A DNA stretch of 18,721 nt from Syntrophaceae bacterium UBA2210 (lineage in GTDB: Bacteria > Desulfobacterota > Syntrophia > Syntrophales > UBA2210), in contig DCUQ01000034.1 of the NCBI GenBank assembly GCA_002327865.1, positions 1 through 18,721 on the forward strand. The letters are read 5' to 3'. The position numbers and the translations under genes were made by a program. The notes under the pieces are model-generated. The model worked only from the letters and a program-made list of their open reading frames with translations, was not told the origin of the DNA and searched no databases. The stretch's first letter is position 1. Each line of letters begins with the position of its first letter. Shown here in pieces: positions 14,515-18,721 of the stretch.

Positions 14515-17500
14515 TTAACGAAATTCCAGCCTGAACAGCAGTTCTCCGCCGAAAATTCCCTCTGAATCCTGAAAACCACTCAGCAATATATTTTCAAGAA
14601 GTTTATATTCGGCTATGGCGCGCTGGATCATTTCCCCGTCTTTTGTTTCCGCGTTATACTTCAATGTCATTCTCTTTGTAAGCTTTTTGCCGAGCGTAAC
14701 CTCGATGCTCTCCGATACCGTTTCATTCTCCTGTGTTCCTGTTTCAAGTTCGAAAATATCCAGGCCTGTTGTTTTCTTGATATCTTCCCCGAAGGTAGTT
14801 GCTATCATTTCCGCCAGTATTTCTTTCGTCGAACGGGTTGAACTTCCCTCCAGTTCCGCTAATTCCCTTGTGGTTTTGCCGAGGATCAGCAGCGAAACAA
14901 TATCGCCGTCTTCTTCCGGCGGTTCGGAAGTGAGTTTGAGCGCGAGCTGATCCGGCGTTCCCGATATATCAAGGGATATCAGCCAGTTTCTTACCTTGAC
15001 CTCGCCTGAGATATCAATGACCGGCTCAATTTTATAGGGATTAAGGAAGTCGATAACCCCTCTTTTTACTTCAAACGTTCTTTTATTGTACATGATGGTT
15101 CCCGAATCAACCTCAGTGCGTCCTTTAATGACGGGATTATTAATTGTACCAACAAATCGCACGTCGGGGCTGACCTCAAGCCGGGCCAGATTGTTGTCGA
15201 TGACAAAGGGATTACGCCGTTTGACCGACACATCCAGTTCCATATTTTTTACAAAAGAACAGGTGATTTCACGGGGAGGCGGCGCCACTTCCCGCTTCCT
15301 TTCTTTTACAAGCTGTAAAAGATTCAGATTAACATCTCTGTAATAAGTTCCTTCAAGAAGAACTATTTCTCCCTGAACTTTGGATTGTTCCGGATTCCCG
15401 GAGACTTTCAGGTTAGCGTTCAAGAGCGCGTCCATCGTGTCGGGAATCTGGAGAGGAAGCGTGGAGGCTGTAACGGTGACATCTATCAGGGATGGTTTAA
15501 AATCTTTGATATTAATTGTACCGCTCATGTCAAAGTTTCCGGAATCCAGATTACCCTCTACATTGTTAATGGTCACGGCCTGGGGAGTAACCTCAATACG
15601 ACCATTTACATTATGAAGTTTCTGTAAGAGCACGGGTACAGTAAACCCGATTTCTTCCAGGGTGAGCCAGATCCGGATGTAGGGAGCGGACTGTGTTCCT
15701 TCCACCCGCGCCGAGAGCAGTACATTTCCCGTCATGTCGTTAATGTCTTCGATAAACGGCTGGGCGAGCCGCAGGGGAAGATTCCCGTCGATTCTGAGTG
15801 AGACAGGACCGCCACGTTCCCCCTTTCCTTCCATCTCGAGATATCCGTCTCTGAGCAGTTCGAAACGACACGGGGAAATGATGTACTCATTGTTCCCGTA
15901 GAGTGCCTTAAAGTTTCCTGTGCGGATCAGTTGAAGTCCCTCGAAAGAAAGTATGAATTCGGAGAAATCCGCGGAGGCCTCGATACGGTTAAGAAAATCC
16001 GAGTTGCCTTTCACTTTCAGGATGCCTGTGGCGATCCCCGTCAGGTCGTTTCTCCCTGCGATTTTGAAGTATGGAGTGAGATCGCTTTTCTTGAAATTCA
16101 CGGAACCCTGGAAATCTTTTTTCGTGAGGTGGTATGATCCTTTAAAATCGAAATTCAGTGTGCCAGAGGCTTTAGCGAGACCGTTGCGCACGTCAAGATT
16201 AACTTTGAAATTTTCAAATTCCCTGCCCTCTATCTGAATGTCATGAAGCATGACGATTCCGCTCAGAGCGGGATTATCAAGCAAGCCTTCACCGGAAAGA
16301 TCAAAGGTTATTGTTCCTTCGGCGGTTTTCTGATTTTTGAGCTTGTCAATGGAACGGAGCGAAATGCCATTGGATGCGAGATTGAATTGGTACGCTTTAT
16401 CACGTGAGAGCCATCCCGATCCTTCTATAATTTCTCCCGGCGCGACACTGACTCTGAGCGGCATAATGTGGAGTTTCTTCCCGTCGAGCCTGGCGGATAA
16501 TTCAAATCCACTGAGCTGCTGGACGCCAAAATCGATATCGTTGCCCCGGATTTCGATCGTGCCCTGTGGCGCGCCCGGGGTGCCTTCACAGTGACCGGTG
16601 AAGGAGATATTCCCTTTGGCTCGCTCGGTAAAGTCGTTCAGAAATATGGATGTACTGTGGAAATCCAATCGAAAGGGCGGGTCCATGAGGAACGTTGTGC
16701 CGTCGAAAAGCTGAACCGTGCCCGAGGCTGACAGATCAGAGTTTCCATTGCGCAGGGTACATTTCCGCAGCCGTAAAAGGCCTGATTGATCCAGTACGAT
16801 CTTTGTTTGGACATCCCCGATACTGAAATCGCGCAGGTGAAGATTATTGGTCTGTAAATCGCAATCGAGTTCGGGCTTTTCAAAAGTTCCTTCTAAACGG
16901 CCGCGAAGGGATACCCTGCCTTTCGCGTAATCCACAAAGTCTTCGAGGTAAATACCGGAGGTGTCGAGATCAAGCTGAAAAGACGGATTTTTAATGAATG
17001 CGACATCTTTAAGAAGCTGAATCGTGCCGGAGATACGCAACGCCGAATTGCTGTTGTTAATGACGAGTTCCCGAACCCGAAACATCCCCGAATGATCAAG
17101 CGCGACTGTTGCCTGTACATCCCCGATTATAAAGTTCTTATAACGAAGCCGGTTTCCCTCCATACTGCAGTCAACGGCAGGCTGTGTAGCTGTTCCCGAA
17201 AGGGTTCCGGTAAGGTGTGTTCCTCCTTCGATCCCCTTCACTCCCAGCGCTGACAAGGTATCCGACAGATTCGGGGCGTCCAGTTCGAGATGCGCCGCGA
17301 TGGCTAGCGAGGCGAGATCGAACGTGCCGTCCGCGCTCACTGTTATCACACCTGCTCCGGCGTCAAGCCGTTCGACCGTGGCAAGACCGTTGTCAAGGTT
17401 TGCTGTAACCGACGCTTTAATATCAATAGGAGAAGTGTGTGTTCCGGCGGCAACCTGCTCCACGCTTAGTTCCGCCTTAAGACGCGCCAGAAGCGTTTGG

Positions 17501-18423
17501 GGGGAGAGCCCTTTCCCTTCGAGGAAAAATGACAAGGCCGCGATGCCCTGCAGTGCGCTGTCTTTAAGAATCTTACCGACATCGATGCCTTTTCCCTGAA
17601 ATGATATGGTGTAAGCTGTCGTGTCGAGGGCCGGGGCTGAATCAAGGAACCCTTTGGGAAAGGCCTCGCGAAAGTCCATCCACCCCCGCATTTCGAAATT
17701 CCCGGCGGCGATCGTCCCCTGAAAAGTATCGAGTGTTACCACTCGGTCTTCCAACCTTATCTTGAGTTCCAGATTGTTAAAGCCGGTATCGACTCCGGGT
17801 GTGCGAATGACCCCGTTGCCGATTCTGAGGGTAAGATCGCCGGACTCGCCCACGAGATCCGCATTGGCCAGAAGATTCACATTGTCGATTGCTGTCTGGA
17901 AATTATTTTCGGCGATTGAACATCTGATAGAACCTTCTTTGATTTTAAGGTTTTGAATAACAATGCGAAAAGGCAGACCGACAGCTTCACTCTCAAAAGT
18001 GGGGCCTTCGATTTTTTTCTCCTGCCCCGTTGCGGCAGGAAATACTTTTGCGAGATTCACGCTGCCGTCTTTTTCGATATGAATTACCACCCGGGGTTTT
18101 TCAATGGTGATTGATGAAATGAGGATCTTTTTCTTAAGTAACGCCCCCCACGAAAGGCTGCATGAAAGGTGATCGAAGCGGACAAGATCTTCTTCCGAAG
18201 GCCCCTTCAGGATACAATTCGTAACTTCAAACCCACCGGCGATCAAAGAAAAACGGAAGCGTTCCCAGGTAACGGAACCGGGGATATTCGCACTAATGCG
18301 ATTCTGGATGAACAGCTGAACCCGATCGGTTTCCAGCGTAAGAATAGCCGCACTTATAAAAATAACGACCACAATGAGGCATATGGTTAAACCAATGCCG
18401 ATATATTTGATTAACTTTAACAT
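14515..18423 (-). CDS. tamB: TamB-like translocation/assembly protein (DUF490), with internal duplication
   Basis: A 1302-residue AsmA-like protein anchored in the inner membrane by one N-terminal segment (about 8-28), the rest being periplasmic. TamB-family proteins form long lipid-carrying beta grooves that span the periplasm and work with an Omp85 protein. The C-terminal domain is typical: a region from about 1010 with GTINNPVIKGRTEVDSG, RGVIDFLNPYKIEPVIDISG and the conserved GDIVSLLILGKTTRELAE, ending in FGGELLFRLEFR. The middle is made of repeated strands, including two tandem units of 102 residues (405-506 and 507-608). In E. coli tamA precedes tamB; here tamB comes first. The ATG at 18423 has only a weak, close AGGA. 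No later start fits, because the membrane anchor begins at once. Confidence 0.93.
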   Translation of the reverse strand: MLKLIKYIGIGLTICLIVVVIFISAAILTLETDRVQLFIQNRISANIPGSVTWERFRFSLIAGGFEVTNCILKGPSEEDLVRFDHLSCSLSWGALLKKKILISSITIEKPRVVIHIEKDGSVNLAKVFPAATGQEKKIEGPTFESEAVGLPFRIVIQNLKIKEGSIRCSIAENNFQTAIDNVNLLANADLVGESGDLTLRIGNGVIRTPGVDTGFNNLELKIRLEDRVVTLDTFQGTIAAGNFEMRGWMDFREAFPKGFLDSAPALDTTAYTISFQGKGIDVGKILKDSALQGIAALSFFLEGKGLSPQTLLARLKAELSVEQVAAGTHTSPIDIKASVTANLDNGLATVERLDAGAGVITVSADGTFDLASLAIAAHLELDAPNLSDTLSALGVKGIEGGTHLTGTLSGTATQPAVDCSMEGNRLRYKNFIIGDVQATVALDHSGMFRVRELVINNSNSALRISGTIQLLKDVAFIKNPSFQLDLDTSGIYLEDFVDYAKGRVSLRGRLEGTFEKPELDCDLQTNNLHLRDFSIGDVQTKIVLDQSGLLRLRKCTLRNGNSDLSASGTVQLFDGTTFLMDPPFRLDFHSTSIFLNDFTERAKGNISFTGHCEGTPGAPQGTIEIRGNDIDFGVQQLSGFELSARLDGKKLHIMPLRVSVAPGEIIEGSGWLSRDKAYQFNLASNGISLRSIDKLKNQKTAEGTITFDLSGEGLLDNPALSGIVMLHDIQIEGREFENFKVNLDVRNGLAKASGTLNFDFKGSYHLTKKDFQGSVNFKKSDLTPYFKIAGRNDLTGIATGILKVKGNSDFLNRIEASADFSEFILSFEGLQLIRTGNFKALYGNNEYIISPCRFELLRDGYLEMEGKGERGGPVSLRIDGNLPLRLAQPFIEDINDMTGNVLLSARVEGTQSAPYIRIWLTLEEIGFTVPVLLQKLHNVNGRIEVTPQAVTINNVEGNLDSGNFDMSGTINIKDFKPSLIDVTVTASTLPLQIPDTMDALLNANLKVSGNPEQSKVQGEIVLLEGTYYRDVNLNLLQLVKERKREVAPPPREITCSFVKNMELDVSVKRRNPFVIDNNLARLEVSPDVRFVGTINNPVIKGRTEVDSGTIMYNKRTFEVKRGVIDFLNPYKIEPVIDISGEVKVRNWLISLDISGTPDQLALKLTSEPPEEDGDIVSLLILGKTTRELAELEGSSTRSTKEILAEMIATTFGEDIKKTTGLDIFELETGTQENETVSESIEVTLGKKLTKRMTLKYNAETKDGEMIQRAIAEYKLLENILLSGFQDSEGIFGGELLFRLEFR
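16600..17211 (-). repeat. Tandem 306-base (102-codon) duplication inside tamB
   Basis: Residues 405-506 (bases 17211-16906) and 507-608 (bases 16905-16600) align without gaps at about 43 of 102 residues by hand. Shared landmarks are IGDVQ (433 and 535), LD.SG, the block from SGT to QL, the F.L/I.L.DF strand and AKG. A third start (TGHCEGTPGAPQ at 609) keeps the same 102-residue phase and then diverges. This is an old duplication of a beta-groove module. Confidence 0.75.
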
Positions 18424-18457
18424 TGTCCTGTCTATAGATGAGATTTTTTATCGCTTT

Positions 18458-18487
18458 ATTTTACGTTATTTTATTAAATTGAGCCAA
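18458..18487 (-). promoter_or_regulatory. Candidate sigma-70-like promoter of the tamB operon
   Basis: Read on the minus strand, TTGGCT (18487-18482) is followed after 18 bases by TAAAAT (18463-18458). These match the -35 at 4 of 6 and the -10 at 5 of 6, in AT-rich DNA starting about 35 bases upstream of the tamB ATG. Confidence 0.35.
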
Positions 18488-18638
18488 TGAGGATTTTCTT
18501 AGGGTAAAATGGTTTAGAAAAGAGGCCGAACTGGTTAAGAAATACCCTGGAAACAAGAAAGTGCTCTGACAGGCAGTAATGCTAACCCGGTTTTTTCATT
18601 ATATGTCAAAGCCGGTGATATGGCGGAACAGGCTGGCT

Positions 18639-18677
18639 GATAAAAGAAGGAGGTTAGAGAAAAATTCTATAACCTCC
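18639..18677 (-). terminator. Intrinsic terminator of the tRNA gene
   Basis: Read on the minus strand, GGAGGTTA (18677-18670) and TAACCTCC (18656-18649) form an 8-bp stem and are followed by TTCTTTTATC. It lies 10 bases after the tRNA CCA end and before the tamB promoter region. Stem and T-run are both good. Confidence 0.8.
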
Positions 18678-18687
18678 CTGATTTTCA

Positions 18688-18721
18688 TGGTGGAGCTGGA
18701 CGGGATCGAACCGACGACCTC
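18688..18721 (-). tRNA. 3' end of a tRNA gene, probably tRNA-Ala (cut by the window edge)
   Basis: On the minus strand the last 34 bases give the T-arm GGTTCGATCC within a GTCGG/CCGTC stem, the acceptor 3' strand CAGCTCC, discriminator A and an encoded CCA end (18690-18688). The acceptor strand has T at position 70, as needed for the G3-U70 pair that identifies alanine tRNA, and A73 also fits alanine. The anticodon lies outside the window, so the isotype is inferred. The terminator follows directly and no 23S rRNA gene lies downstream, so this is not the spacer tRNA of an rRNA operon. Confidence 0.85.

Noticed and set aside
18424..18721. tRNA-linked integration site or mobile element
   Set aside because: No integrase, no repeat of the tRNA 3' end elsewhere in the window, and the tRNA has its own intact terminator.
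1..18721. CRISPR array, IS element or phage genes
   Set aside because: No regularly spaced direct repeats, transposase motifs or structural phage proteins were seen on either strand.

Overview
The window reads as chromosomal DNA of a Gram-negative bacterium. An outer-membrane Omp85 protein and its TamB partner, a sigma-54 activator and several protein flavours together suggest a Deltaproteobacteria/Desulfobacterota-like organism; this lineage is inferred from remembered family resemblance, not from a search. Both ends look abrupt: the left end sits inside trpB, at a point where the reading frame is broken, and the right end sits inside a tRNA gene. The window may therefore be a whole contig.

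Left part (1-5071): the C-terminal two thirds of tryptophan synthase beta (trpB, +) converges on a radical SAM protein of the YhcC/YtqA family (-). The radical SAM gene is divergent from mnmG (+), which is followed by a gene (+) for a GlmU-C-terminal-like left-handed beta-helix protein. MnmG makes the cmnm5 group at tRNA wobble uridine. The YhcC/YtqA family includes the Bacillus enzyme recently called MnmL, which acts on that same modification, so the divergent pair makes biochemical sense.

Middle (5104-10419): four tightly packed minus-strand genes run, in transcription order, sensor histidine kinase, NtrC-type sigma-54 response regulator, sirtuin (NAD-dependent deacylase), NRDE/TANGO2-like protein. 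Upstream of the kinase lies a 564-base non-coding control region. It carries a good -24/-12 sigma-54 promoter pointing the other way, an upstream 16-bp palindrome that could be an activator site, a hairpin and a sigma-70-like promoter. It precedes a nitronate-monooxygenase-family flavoprotein gene (+, 10420-11469). The simplest reading is that the two-component system controls this flavoprotein gene.

Right part (11669-18423, minus strand): a two-gene envelope operon with tamB first (1302 aa, inner-membrane-anchored bridge protein containing a 102-residue tandem duplication), then a large BamA/TamA-type Omp85 protein in which I count seven POTRA domains before the barrel. The last bases hold the 3' end of a tRNA, probably tRNA-Ala, on the minus strand with a clear intrinsic terminator. 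I found no CRISPR array, insertion sequence, integrase or phage genes.
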